NCBI RefSeq assembly: GCF_023509015.1
Contig: NZ_CP094975.1
Location: 6,627,501 to 6,691,500, forward strand
Direction of reading: 5' to 3'
DNA: 64,000 bases
DNA from: Pseudomonas abieticivorans
Lineage (GTDB): Bacteria; Pseudomonadota; Gammaproteobacteria; Pseudomonadales; Pseudomonadaceae
Shown here: one piece after another, positions 1-7,697 of the stretch
How the letters are laid out: each line of letters starts with the position of its first letter
Position numbering within the stretch: position 1 is the first letter of the stretch
Program-made: the position numbers and the translations under genes
Notes under the pieces: generated by a model
The model's input: the letters and a program-made list of their open reading frames with translations, nothing else
Database searches by the model: none
Told to the model about the DNA's origin: nothing

Positions 1-1
1 T

Positions 2-82
2 GATTCACAACAGCAATGCCAGGCGCAACAGGCAGGGGATTGGCCCGCACGCCTGGCCAGGCTGCATGCGGCAAAGGGGTAG
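2..82 (+). CDS. possible C-terminal tail of an upstream gene (partial)
   Basis: A frame open from the window edge ends at TAG (80-82), just 4 bases before the GTG start of the DUF1289 gene. The 26-residue tail is rich in Q, A and R and I do not recognise it. The tight spacing would suit the end of a co-transcribed upstream gene. The frame is too short to exclude chance. Confidence 0.25.
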   Translation, partial: DSQQQCQAQQAGDWPARLARLHAAKG

Positions 83-86
83 CCCA

Positions 87-266
87 GTGGCCAAGGATAT
101 CGAGAACCCGTGCGTTTCAACCTGCCAGTTGAGCGGTGACCTGTGCGTGAGTTGTGGGCGGAGCAAGGACGACATTCGCAAATGGAAGCGGATGAAGCGC
201 CCGGAAAAAATGGCCGCGGTGCAGCGCGCCACCTTGCGCTTGAAAGCGCTGAAAAAGGCCAAGTGA
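87..266 (+). CDS. DUF1289 family protein
   Basis: Small basic protein of 59 residues. Four cysteines at positions 9, 13, 20 and 23 (PCVSTC, then CVSC) are followed by GRSKDDIRKWKRM, the DUF1289 pattern. This suggests a small metal-binding fold, but the molecular function is unknown. I chose the GTG at 87 because AAAGGGG lies 7 bases upstream and because family members start just before the first cysteines. An in-frame ATG at 66 would add seven atypical residues. Confidence 0.8.
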   Translation: MAKDIENPCVSTCQLSGDLCVSCGRSKDDIRKWKRMKRPEKMAAVQRATLRLKALKKAK

Positions 267-287
267 GCAGGCACGTTCAATAGACCG

Positions 288-1049
288 TCACTGGCCAAGG
301 CGGTCGAGGATGTCGCGCATCGGCTCAAGGGAAATACCGATCAAGCCATCCAATGGCCGGTTCAGTTCCTCGATCAGCAAGATGGACGTGCTGGTAGACA
401 ACGCGCACATCAGCACCACGGCGAACACCGTCGCATTACGCGCTGACAGCAGGCCAAAGGATGCAAAGATGATCGACAGCCAGGCGATCAGTGCCACCAG
501 CAGTGCCGGCGGCACGGGGCCGATGGCTTGCAGCATCAATAACCCGCGCAAGCTGAACACATCGTCCATGATCGTCAGCGCGCGTTTTTTAAGCACCGCC
601 TGTTCTTCGTTGGCCACGGGCAATTGCACCACGGCCTCGCGCAGGGCTTCTGAACGCTGGATGGCCTGGCTGTCATTGAGCCGGGCGATATCGTGGGTAT
701 TACCGGTCGCCAACAGGTCAATCACGCCCCGGTAATGACGTTGCACGGTGCCACGCAGGTCTTGGGTCGGCGGGCCATAGCGCGCCAGCACCCGGTCGAA
801 TTGCTCCACCTGCGCGGCGGTGCTGACCAACTGCGCGTTGGCCCTGTCGAAGGTGCCTTTGGCCGACGAAATCAATAGCCCCAGCACCAGTGCCGCCATC
901 GTTGCAATCAGCCCGGTGGCCAGCTTGATCACGCCAATGGAGTCATCGCTCAAATGATGCTCGGGCAAGCGCTGGCGCAACCACCACCCGGCCGCGGCAC
1001 TGCCCACCAGGCAGGTAAACGAAAGCAGTGCAATCAATACATTAGTCAT
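288..1049 (-). CDS. DUF4239-like membrane protein
   Basis: Integral membrane protein of 253 residues. It has an N-terminal membrane segment (about 5-25), a second at about 43-62 (LIATMAALVLGLLISSAKGTF), a soluble middle with a YRGVIDLL segment, and two further C-terminal segments. The LGLLISSAK...FD core after the second segment is typical of DUF4239 (bestrophin-like) proteins. The gene at 18753-19508 encodes a paralogue with the same architecture (LVFGLMINSAKNTF). Function is unknown. It is divergent from the sulfatase gene. Confidence 0.7.
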   Translation of the reverse strand: MTNVLIALLSFTCLVGSAAAGWWLRQRLPEHHLSDDSIGVIKLATGLIATMAALVLGLLISSAKGTFDRANAQLVSTAAQVEQFDRVLARYGPPTQDLRGTVQRHYRGVIDLLATGNTHDIARLNDSQAIQRSEALREAVVQLPVANEEQAVLKKRALTIMDDVFSLRGLLMLQAIGPVPPALLVALIAWLSIIFASFGLLSARNATVFAVVLMCALSTSTSILLIEELNRPLDGLIGISLEPMRDILDRLGQ

Positions 1050-1290
1050 GTTCGGTCTCCGCGCGGCGGTTAAAAATGCCTGCTTATTCAGCCTTACATT
1101 AATTCATTACGCCCTGGCACAGTCGACGTATTTAACAAGCAGTTGTAAAGCAACTGAAACAGCACTTTCAAAAGCATATATTATGATTGGCTATTTTATA
1201 AAACCGACCTACGCTCTTGCCGGGGACGCACAACAACTCATGGTCGGGGGGCCATCTCAGGGCACTAATACTAGTCCACTGGAGCTCCAC
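1050..1290. promoter_or_regulatory. divergent intergenic region with a small hairpin
   Basis: A 241-bp AT-richer gap lies between the divergent DUF4239-like and sulfatase genes. An inverted repeat CAGTTG-TAAAG-CAACTG spans 1140-1156 and is followed by an AT-rich stretch (about 1165-1205) where a promoter is plausible. GGAG just before the ATG at 1291 is the likely ribosome binding site of the sulfatase. No regulator can be assigned. Confidence 0.4.
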
Positions 1291-2904
1291 ATGAACCCTA
1301 CCTATTTATTGCAATCGCTGGCGTTGTCCTTGTTATCCGTCGTGGCCCTGTGCGGCCTTGCACAGGGCGCTGATAAACCCGCACCTAATATTGTCGTGAT
1401 CATGGGCGATGACGTCGGCTGGTCCAATATCGGCGTTTATAATCAGGGCATGATGGCCGGGCGCACGCCCAACCTGGATACCCTGGCCGCCGAGGGCATG
1501 CGCTTTACCGACTACTACGCCGAAGCCAGTTGCACCGCCGGGCGCGCCAACTTCATCACCGGCGAACTGCCAATCCGCACCGGCATGACCACGGTCGGCC
1601 AGGCCGGCTCGCCCATCGGCATCCCCAATGAAGCGGTCACCATTGCCACCGCGCTCAAGTCCATGGGCTACGCCACCGGCCAGTTCGGCAAGAACCACTT
1701 GGGCGACCTCAACCAGTTCTTGCCCACGGTGCACGGCTTCGATGAGTTCTTTGGTTATCTCTACCACCTGGACGCCATGGAAGACCCGTCGCACCCTAAT
1801 TATCCGCAGGAATTATTGAATACGGTCGGCCCACGCAACATGGTACACAGTTGGGCGACCACCACCGATGACGCCACCGATATGCCGCGTTGGGGCAAAG
1901 TAGGCAAACAGAAAATAGAAGACGCCGGCACGCTGTACCCCGAGCGCATGAAAACCGTGGACGATGAAATTCGCGATAAGGCCTTTGGTTTTATCGACAA
2001 AGCGAAACACGACAACAAACCGTTCTTTGTCTGGTTAAACCCGACCCGCATGCATATCGTGACCCACCTGTCCGATAAATATGAAGCACTGCGCAATTCG
2101 GAAAATGGCTGGTCGGAACAGGAAGCCGGCATGGCGCAACTTGACGATATTGTCGGCGAGGTCATGGCCAAGTTGAAAAAAGAGGGCATGGATGACAATA
2201 CCATCGTGGTATTCACTACCGACAACGGCGCGGAAAACTTCACCTGGCCCGACGGTGGCGCCACCCCGTTTGCCATGGGCAAAGGCACCGTGATGGAAGG
2301 CGGCTTCCGTGTACCGGCTATTATCCGCTGGCCGGGCACTGTACCCGCCAATACCATTGCCAACGGCATCATGTCGGGCATGGATTGGTTCCCCACCTTC
2401 CTGACCGCCGCCGGCAACCCAGACATTACGGCTCAACTGCTCAAGGGCAAGCAACTGGGTGACACCACCTACAAGGTGCACCTGGACGGCTACGACCAAA
2501 CGCCGATGATCACCGGCAAGGGCCCCTCCAACCGCCACGAGATCTTCTACTTCGGTGAAAGCGCCTTGGGGGCCATTCGTATCGACGACTTCAAGTATCG
2601 GTTCATCGACCAGCCCGATGGCTGGCTGGGTGCCAAAGTCACGTTGGACATGCCGGTGCTGACCAACCTGCGGCTCGATCCTTACGAACGTGCCGGCTGG
2701 CCGGAGAACATGGCGGCCAGTGGTTCGCTGTCTTACTTTGAGTGGTTCAAGTTTCAGTTCTGGCGCTTTGTGTTTGTTCAACAGCAAGTGGTCAAGCTAG
2801 CGGAAACCGCCGTCGAGTACCCGCCGATGCAAAAAGGCGCGAGCTTCAACCTGGATGCGGTCAAGGCCAAGATCGAAGCGGCCCGCGCGGCCATGAGCCG
2901 TTGA
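1291..2904 (+). CDS. secreted sulfatase (arylsulfatase family)
   Basis: Sulfatase of 537 residues from the ATG at 1291, which has GGAG upstream and is followed by a clear signal peptide (about residues 1-26, ending LAQGA). An upstream in-frame ATG at 1048 would hide this signal. Expected to cleave sulfate esters in the periplasm or outside the cell. Metal ligands are seen in IMGDDVGW (D40, D41) and TTDNGAE (D311, N312). The nucleophile motif is CTAGR (C81), where Cys would be converted to formylglycine. No formylglycine-generating enzyme or sulfate transporter is adjacent, so the substrate is unknown. GC-rich codon use matches its neighbours. Confidence 0.85.
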   Translation: MNPTYLLQSLALSLLSVVALCGLAQGADKPAPNIVVIMGDDVGWSNIGVYNQGMMAGRTPNLDTLAAEGMRFTDYYAEASCTAGRANFITGELPIRTGMTTVGQAGSPIGIPNEAVTIATALKSMGYATGQFGKNHLGDLNQFLPTVHGFDEFFGYLYHLDAMEDPSHPNYPQELLNTVGPRNMVHSWATTTDDATDMPRWGKVGKQKIEDAGTLYPERMKTVDDEIRDKAFGFIDKAKHDNKPFFVWLNPTRMHIVTHLSDKYEALRNSENGWSEQEAGMAQLDDIVGEVMAKLKKEGMDDNTIVVFTTDNGAENFTWPDGGATPFAMGKGTVMEGGFRVPAIIRWPGTVPANTIANGIMSGMDWFPTFLTAAGNPDITAQLLKGKQLGDTTYKVHLDGYDQTPMITGKGPSNRHEIFYFGESALGAIRIDDFKYRFIDQPDGWLGAKVTLDMPVLTNLRLDPYERAGWPENMAASGSLSYFEWFKFQFWRFVFVQQQVVKLAETAVEYPPMQKGASFNLDAVKAKIEAARAAMSR

Positions 2905-2962
2905 CGCCTGCGGTGTCACACGGGGCCTTGCACCCTCGACAGTCACCCGGCGTGCCTGGCCT

Positions 2963-3442
2963 TCAGGCCGCCAATTCGGCCAGCACTTGGGCACGGGTCG
3001 TGACCTGACGAAAATGGTGCTTCCACAGGTCGATCCCCAACTGCCCCGAGCGGTCCAGGGACGAGCCCACCGTAAGGTCGGTGACCAGCGTCGGCGCAAG
3101 CCCGGCATCGAACAGCGCGAAACCTGCGGCCAGCACGCAGGTTTCGGTCTGCATGCCGCACACCAGCACACGCTCGACACCCAACTGCTTGATGTACGCG
3201 AGGGCTTCGGCGGTTTGCCCGTAGCCGTGCTTGATGAATACCTGGTCGGCCTCCACCAGGCTTTCGTCCTCGGCCGCGGGGTGCCAACCGAGTTGCCGCT
3301 CAAACGGGGTAACCCGTTCATCGTGGAGTTCGACCGAAGCGATGGTCGGAATCCTCGCCGAAAACGCCCGCACCCCATCCACCAGCCACTCGGGCGGGTT
3401 GAAGGTGGCTTGGACATCGACGATCAATAAAACCTGGCGCAT
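2963..3442 (-). CDS. isochorismatase-family cysteine hydrolase
   Basis: A 159-residue cytosolic hydrolase of the nicotinamidase/isochorismatase superfamily. The triad is readable: Asp9 in LIVDVQ, Lys in the FIKHGYG segment, and Cys in CGMQTETCV. Length suits the short YcaC-like or nicotinamidase-like members. The start at 3442 gives the canonical MRQVLLIVDVQ beginning. Longer in-frame starts run into upstream repeat-rich DNA. The substrate (a pyrazinamide-like amide, isochorismate, or other) cannot be fixed from sequence. Convergent with the sulfatase gene. Confidence 0.85.
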   Translation of the reverse strand: MRQVLLIVDVQATFNPPEWLVDGVRAFSARIPTIASVELHDERVTPFERQLGWHPAAEDESLVEADQVFIKHGYGQTAEALAYIKQLGVERVLVCGMQTETCVLAAGFALFDAGLAPTLVTDLTVGSSLDRSGQLGIDLWKHHFRQVTTRAQVLAELAA

Positions 3443-3521
3443 GGCGTTTCCCGGACACAACTGAAGGCGCGCAGTATATCGTTGCAAAGCGCCCGTGCGC
3501 CCTGCCCGCTGCTCCTGATGA

Positions 3522-3680
3522 CTAGGGCTGATGATCGGCCAGGGCCTCCAACAGATCGGCCGACGGCACGAAAAACAGCCCGCCGGTGACAGCCGTGCTG
3601 TAGTCGAGCAAACGGTCATGATTGCCCGCTGGCCTGCCGAAGGGCATGTTGTCGCGCACGATTTTTAGTTCCTGGCCAAT
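3522..3680 (-). pseudogene. remnant of a DyP-type peroxidase (C-terminus, internally deleted)
   Basis: Reading leftward, this short frame encodes IVRDNMPFG joined directly to GNHDRLLDYSTAVTGG and LFFVPSADLLEAL, then a stop. Both blocks match the C-terminal end of dye-decolourising heme peroxidases. In intact enzymes they are separated by roughly 40 residues that are missing here. The rest of the peroxidase, including the heme-ligand His and the GXXDG region, is absent. REP elements lie immediately upstream of the remnant. This is a decayed gene, not a functional one. Confidence 0.7.
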
Positions 3681-3963
3681 TCGCAAGCAAGCTTGCTCCC
3701 ACAGTTGCTCCCACAGTTGCAGCCAATGTGGGAGCAAGCTTGCTTGCGAAAGGCCACCACGGTGAATCAGGCATTCTGCGGCGCGGGCTTCGCGGATGAA
3801 TCCGCTCCTACAGACAAATAGTGTGGCTGGGGTTTTCTGGCGTCCATTCGCAAGCAAGCTTGCTCCCACAGTTGCAGGCAATGTGGGAGCAAGCTTGCTT
3901 GCGATAGGCCAACACGGTGAATCAGGCATTCCGTGGCGCGGGCTTCGCGGATGAATCCGCGAA
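3681..3963. repeat. cluster of REP-type palindromes
   Basis: Contains two inverted pairs of the GCAAGCAAGCTTGCTCCCAC type (about 3683-3751 and 3846-3905). Half-elements of the second type, with core TTCGCGGATGAATCCGC, lie at about 3788-3812 and 3944-3963. A short direct duplication (GCTCCCACAGTT twice, near 3697-3720) sits inside the first pair. These are typical dispersed Pseudomonas intergenic repeats. They separate the peroxidase remnant from the transporter gene and could form strong transcript hairpins. Confidence 0.85.
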
Positions 3964-3968
3964 ACCGA

Positions 3969-6362
3969 TCAATGGGCGAACAGCGACTTGCTCTGTTTGC
4001 CGGCCATTTTCTCCGGCTTGATCAGGAACCGCGCCAGCGCCGGTAGCAGCCACAGCGCACCGAACATGTTCCACAGCAGCATGAAGGTCAGCATCAGGCC
4101 CATGTCGGCCTGGAACTTGATGGCCGAGAAGATCCAGGTGCACACCCCGATCGCCAGGCACAGGCCGGTGAACAGCACCGCCTTGCCGGTGGATTTCAGG
4201 GTCTGGTAGTAAGCCTCTTGCAGCGGTAGCCCGGCCCGCAAAAAGCTTTCCAGGCGGCTGTAGATGTAGATGCCGTAGTCCACGCCGATACCCACGCCCA
4301 GGGCCACCACCGGCAAGGTCGCGACCTTGACGCCGATGCCCATGAAGGCCATCAGCGCGTTGCCCAGCACCGAGGTCAGCACCAGCGGCAGCACGATGCA
4401 CAAGGTGGCGGCGAACGAGCGGAAGGTGATCATGCACATCACCGCCACGCAGATGTACACCAGGACCAGGATGGTCAGTTCGCTGGTCTTGATCACCTCG
4501 TTGGTAGCCGCCTCGATGCCGGCGTTGCCCGCCGCCAGTTGGAACTCCAGGCCTTCGTGGTCGTGGGTCTTGGCGAAGTCCTTGACCGCCGTCACGGCGC
4601 GGTCCAGGGTTTCGGCCTTGTGGTCGTTGAGGAAGATCAGCACCGGTGCCAGCGAGCAGTCACCGTTGTACAGGCCGTCGGCGCGGGCGATGGAGCTGTT
4701 GAGCACGTCGGGGTTGCGCGACAGGGTTTCCCATTTCAGGTTGCCCTCGTTCATGCCCTTGATCATCTGTTTGGAGAAGGTCACCAGGGAGATCGCCGAC
4801 TGCACGCCCTGGGTGTTGTTCATCTTCCACATCAGTTCGTCGATCGGCGCCATGGTGTCGTAGGCCGAGCAGCCCTCGGCCTTGGTTTTCACCATGACCA
4901 CCAACACGTCGGAGCTGGTGGCGTAGTTATTGATGATGAACTGGTTGTCCAGGTTGTAGCGCGAGTCGGGGCGCAGCTCCGGCGCGCCTTGGTCCAGGTC
5001 GCCGATCTTCAGGTTGTGGCCGTACCACAGGCCACCGCCCAGGGCCAGCAGCGCCAACACCACCGACACCGGCGCCACCTTGGGGCTGGCGAAGTTGGAC
5101 AGCGCACGCCAGAACGGATGCTCGCGCACCGCGTCCTTTTTGCTGCGCTCGATGGCGCGCTTGCTGATGCCCACGTAGGAGATCGCCACCGGCAGCAAGA
5201 TCAGGTTGGTGAACACGATCACCGCCACGCCGATGGAGGCGCCGATCGCCAGCTCGCGGATCACGCCGATGTCGATGATCAGCAGGGTGATAAAGCCCAC
5301 GGCATCGGCCAGGATGGCGATCATGCCCGGCAAAAACAGCTGCCGGAAAGTACGCCGCGCGGCGGTCAGGGCGTTGTCGGCATCGCTGGACTGCAAGGCG
5401 ATGCCGTTGATTTTCTGCACGCCGTGGGAGATGCCGATGGCGAAGATCAAAAACGGCACCAGCATCGAATACGGGTCCAGCCCAAAGCCGAAAAAGTGCA
5501 TCAGCCCCAGCTGCCAGACCACCGCCACCAGGGTGGTGCTCAACACCGCGACGGTGCTGCGGATGCAGTGAGTGAACCAGTACAGCAGCACCAGGGTGAT
5601 CACGAAGGCGACGCCGAAGAACATCACCACCATGATCAAACCGTCGATCAGGTCACCGACCTTCTTGGCGAAACCGACGATGTGCACCTTGATGTTGGGG
5701 TTTTGCGCCTCGAACTTGCTGCGGATCTTTTCTTCCAGGCTGTGGGAAAACTTCTGGTAGTCCAGGTGTTCCAGTTTGCCCTGGTCATCGGGGTTGGGGT
5801 AGGTCTCCAGCAGCGGGAACTCGATGATGCTCGACTTGAAGTCGTTGGACACCAGCCGCCCCACCTGGCCGGACTTGAGGATGTTGTTGCGCAACAGCTC
5901 CAGGCTGTCGGGCGAACCGTCGTAGCTTTGCGGGATGACCTCGCCACCGGCGAAACCGTCCTCGGTCACCTCGGTCCAGCGCACGCTGGGGCTCCACAGC
6001 GACTTCATGCCCGAGCGGTCAACGCCGGGGATGTAGAACGCCTCGTCGTGGATCTGGCGCAAGGTCTCCATGTAGTCCTTGTTGAAGATGTCGCCGTTCA
6101 CCGCTTCCACCGAAATACGCACGGTGTTGCCCAGGTTGGCCAGGTCGTTGCGGTGCTCCATCATCTTCTCGATGAAGGGGTGCTTGAGCGGGATCATTTT
6201 CTCGAAGCTGGTGGAGGGGCGGATCAGCGTGGCCTGGTAGAACAGGAAACAGCTGACCAACAGGCAGATCAGGATCACCCAGGGGCGATTGCTGAAGATC
6301 AGGCGTTCAAGGAAGGTGGCCTTGGCCGGTTGGCTGAGCGATATTTTTTCGTGGCGGCTCAT
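3969..6362 (-). CDS. MMPL/RND-superfamily transporter
   Basis: Large inner-membrane exporter of 797 residues. It has one N-terminal membrane helix (about 26-46), a long periplasmic domain (to about 235), a helix bundle with FLIFAIGISHGVQKING, then a repeat of the same plan with VVALGVGIGVDYGIYIYSR near the C-terminus. This is the duplicated RND/MMPL topology with sterol-sensing-domain-like bundles. The start is the ATG at 6362, which overlaps the stop of the propeller gene as ATGA, so the two are translationally coupled. Together with the divergent DUF1302 and DUF1329 genes it forms a set I have seen recur in Pseudomonas and other proteobacteria. Lipid or hydrophobic-molecule traffic to the outer membrane is an inference; the cargo is unknown. 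Confidence 0.85.
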   Translation of the reverse strand: MSRHEKISLSQPAKATFLERLIFSNRPWVILICLLVSCFLFYQATLIRPSTSFEKMIPLKHPFIEKMMEHRNDLANLGNTVRISVEAVNGDIFNKDYMETLRQIHDEAFYIPGVDRSGMKSLWSPSVRWTEVTEDGFAGGEVIPQSYDGSPDSLELLRNNILKSGQVGRLVSNDFKSSIIEFPLLETYPNPDDQGKLEHLDYQKFSHSLEEKIRSKFEAQNPNIKVHIVGFAKKVGDLIDGLIMVVMFFGVAFVITLVLLYWFTHCIRSTVAVLSTTLVAVVWQLGLMHFFGFGLDPYSMLVPFLIFAIGISHGVQKINGIALQSSDADNALTAARRTFRQLFLPGMIAILADAVGFITLLIIDIGVIRELAIGASIGVAVIVFTNLILLPVAISYVGISKRAIERSKKDAVREHPFWRALSNFASPKVAPVSVVLALLALGGGLWYGHNLKIGDLDQGAPELRPDSRYNLDNQFIINNYATSSDVLVVMVKTKAEGCSAYDTMAPIDELMWKMNNTQGVQSAISLVTFSKQMIKGMNEGNLKWETLSRNPDVLNSSIARADGLYNGDCSLAPVLIFLNDHKAETLDRAVTAVKDFAKTHDHEGLEFQLAAGNAGIEAATNEVIKTSELTILVLVYICVAVMCMITFRSFAATLCIVLPLVLTSVLGNALMAFMGIGVKVATLPVVALGVGIGVDYGIYIYSRLESFLRAGLPLQEAYYQTLKSTGKAVLFTGLCLAIGVCTWIFSAIKFQADMGLMLTFMLLWNMFGALWLLPALARFLIKPEKMAGKQSKSLFAH

Positions 6363-7342
6363 GGCTGGGTCACCTCGCTGCCATTGCCGCAAGCCAGGCG
6401 CACACCGCCCTGCCCCGCCAGGATCAACCGATCGCTACCCACCGACGCCACGCCTGCCAAGGCTTGGCGGTCTGCGCGGCTGACGCGGTTGAAGGTCAGC
6501 CCATGGTCATCGCTGCGCAGCACCGTGCCGCCGTTGCCCACGATTACCAGCGCGCCGTTGTCGAGCAAGGTGGCCTTGGCCAGGCCAAACTCCAGCGGCC
6601 CGCGCTCACCGGCAAGCGTCAGGGTTTGCCAGCTGTCGCCACTGTCGCTGGAGCGCAGCAGGTGCCCACGCAAACCATAGGCCAACAGGGTGTGCGGCTG
6701 GCCGGTGGCGACCACGCCAAACAGGCTGCCGTTGTAAGGCACAGACAGGCGTTGCCAGTGCTCGCCCTGGTCAACGGAGCGAAACAGGCTGCCCTGCTCG
6801 CCGACGATAAACACTTGGGCATCGCCGAGGGCGGTGATGGCGTTGAAATGCAACTGGTCCGGGTTGTCGACCCGTGCACTCACATCCTGCCAGTGCTGGC
6901 CGCCGTCAGCCGTGGCCAGCAGCAGGCCATAGGCCCCCACCGCCAGGCCCTGCCGTGCATCCTTGAACCACACGCCCAACAAGGGCGATTGGCGTTGGGG
7001 GTCTTGGTACTGCAAGGTCCAGGTCAGGCCCCCATCCACCGTGGCCAGCACCTGCGCGTCGTGGCCTACGGCCCAGCCATGCAACGCATCGGCAAAGTAC
7101 ACCGCCGTCAGCAATTGCTGGCTGGGCACCTGCGCCTGGCGCCACGCATGGCCCTGGTCGTCGGAATACAGGATGCGCCCGTGATCGCCGACCACCACCA
7201 GGCGCGCACCGGTGTTCACCGCATCGATCATCAGGCTGGCGGTGGCCCGGGCCACCGTCGGCACCGCCTGGTCGGCCTGCACGGCCGGTGGCATGCCCAG
7301 CACGGCCAACACGCCGAGCAGAGGTAAAGCGTTGGATAACAT
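6359..7342 (-). CDS. YCF48/BNR-type beta-propeller, exported
   Basis: A 327-residue protein with a signal peptide (about 1-24, ending AVQA) and at least five Asp-box-like repeats: YSDDQGHAW, TVDGGLTWT, TADGGQHW, SVDQGEHW, SSDSGDSW and RSDDHGLTF. It resembles the YCF48/Hcf136 assembly-factor propeller family, which acts as a protein scaffold rather than an enzyme. Expected to be periplasmic. It is the first gene of the minus-strand pair, with an ATGA overlap to the MMPL transporter, so it is probably a periplasmic partner of that transporter. The M at 7342 was preferred over the one at 7360 because the hydrophobic core follows directly. Confidence 0.8.
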   Translation of the reverse strand: MLSNALPLLGVLAVLGMPPAVQADQAVPTVARATASLMIDAVNTGARLVVVGDHGRILYSDDQGHAWRQAQVPSQQLLTAVYFADALHGWAVGHDAQVLATVDGGLTWTLQYQDPQRQSPLLGVWFKDARQGLAVGAYGLLLATADGGQHWQDVSARVDNPDQLHFNAITALGDAQVFIVGEQGSLFRSVDQGEHWQRLSVPYNGSLFGVVATGQPHTLLAYGLRGHLLRSSDSGDSWQTLTLAGERGPLEFGLAKATLLDNGALVIVGNGGTVLRSDDHGLTFNRVSRADRQALAGVASVGSDRLILAGQGGVRLACGNGSEVTQP

Positions 7343-7697
7343 CAATGAATGTCCTGGCATATCTAACCCTGCCGCCCTGCCTGAGTGCGACGCGAAAGGC
7401 CATTCTAGGGAGCCGCCTTATTTGCGCCTCTAGCAATAATTCATGGCTATGCGCCCTGGTAATGGCAGCCCCCGGGCGCGCTCCGGCATAGGGCGCACCG
7501 GCCATGCTTGACCCAGGATGAGGCAGGCAAAAATCCTCACTTCACGTTTGGCTATAGGCATAAGAATTTCCTAGAAGGCAGAACCCCCACAGCTCCCTAC
7601 CATGCGCCAGAACCTGGACCACAGGTGGCAACTGAAACCGGCCGGCGGGCTAACGGCCCGCGCGTCTATGACATGCAGGTTATTGGCGGAGAGCACC
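7343..7697. promoter_or_regulatory. divergent promoter region of the envelope gene set
   Basis: A 355-bp gap lies between the YCF48/MMPL pair (leftward) and the DUF1302/DUF1329 pair (rightward). It must hold both promoters if the four genes form one unit. It is AT-richer around 7410-7445 and 7540-7575. GGAGAG at about 7689-7694 is the ribosome binding site for the ATG at 7698. I see no long open frame worth calling and no clear operator palindrome. Confidence 0.5.

Noticed and set aside
4539..6680. 713-codon plus-strand frame
   Set aside because: Antisense to the clearly coding MMPL transporter and propeller genes; rich in H, Q and V as expected of GC-rich shadow frames.
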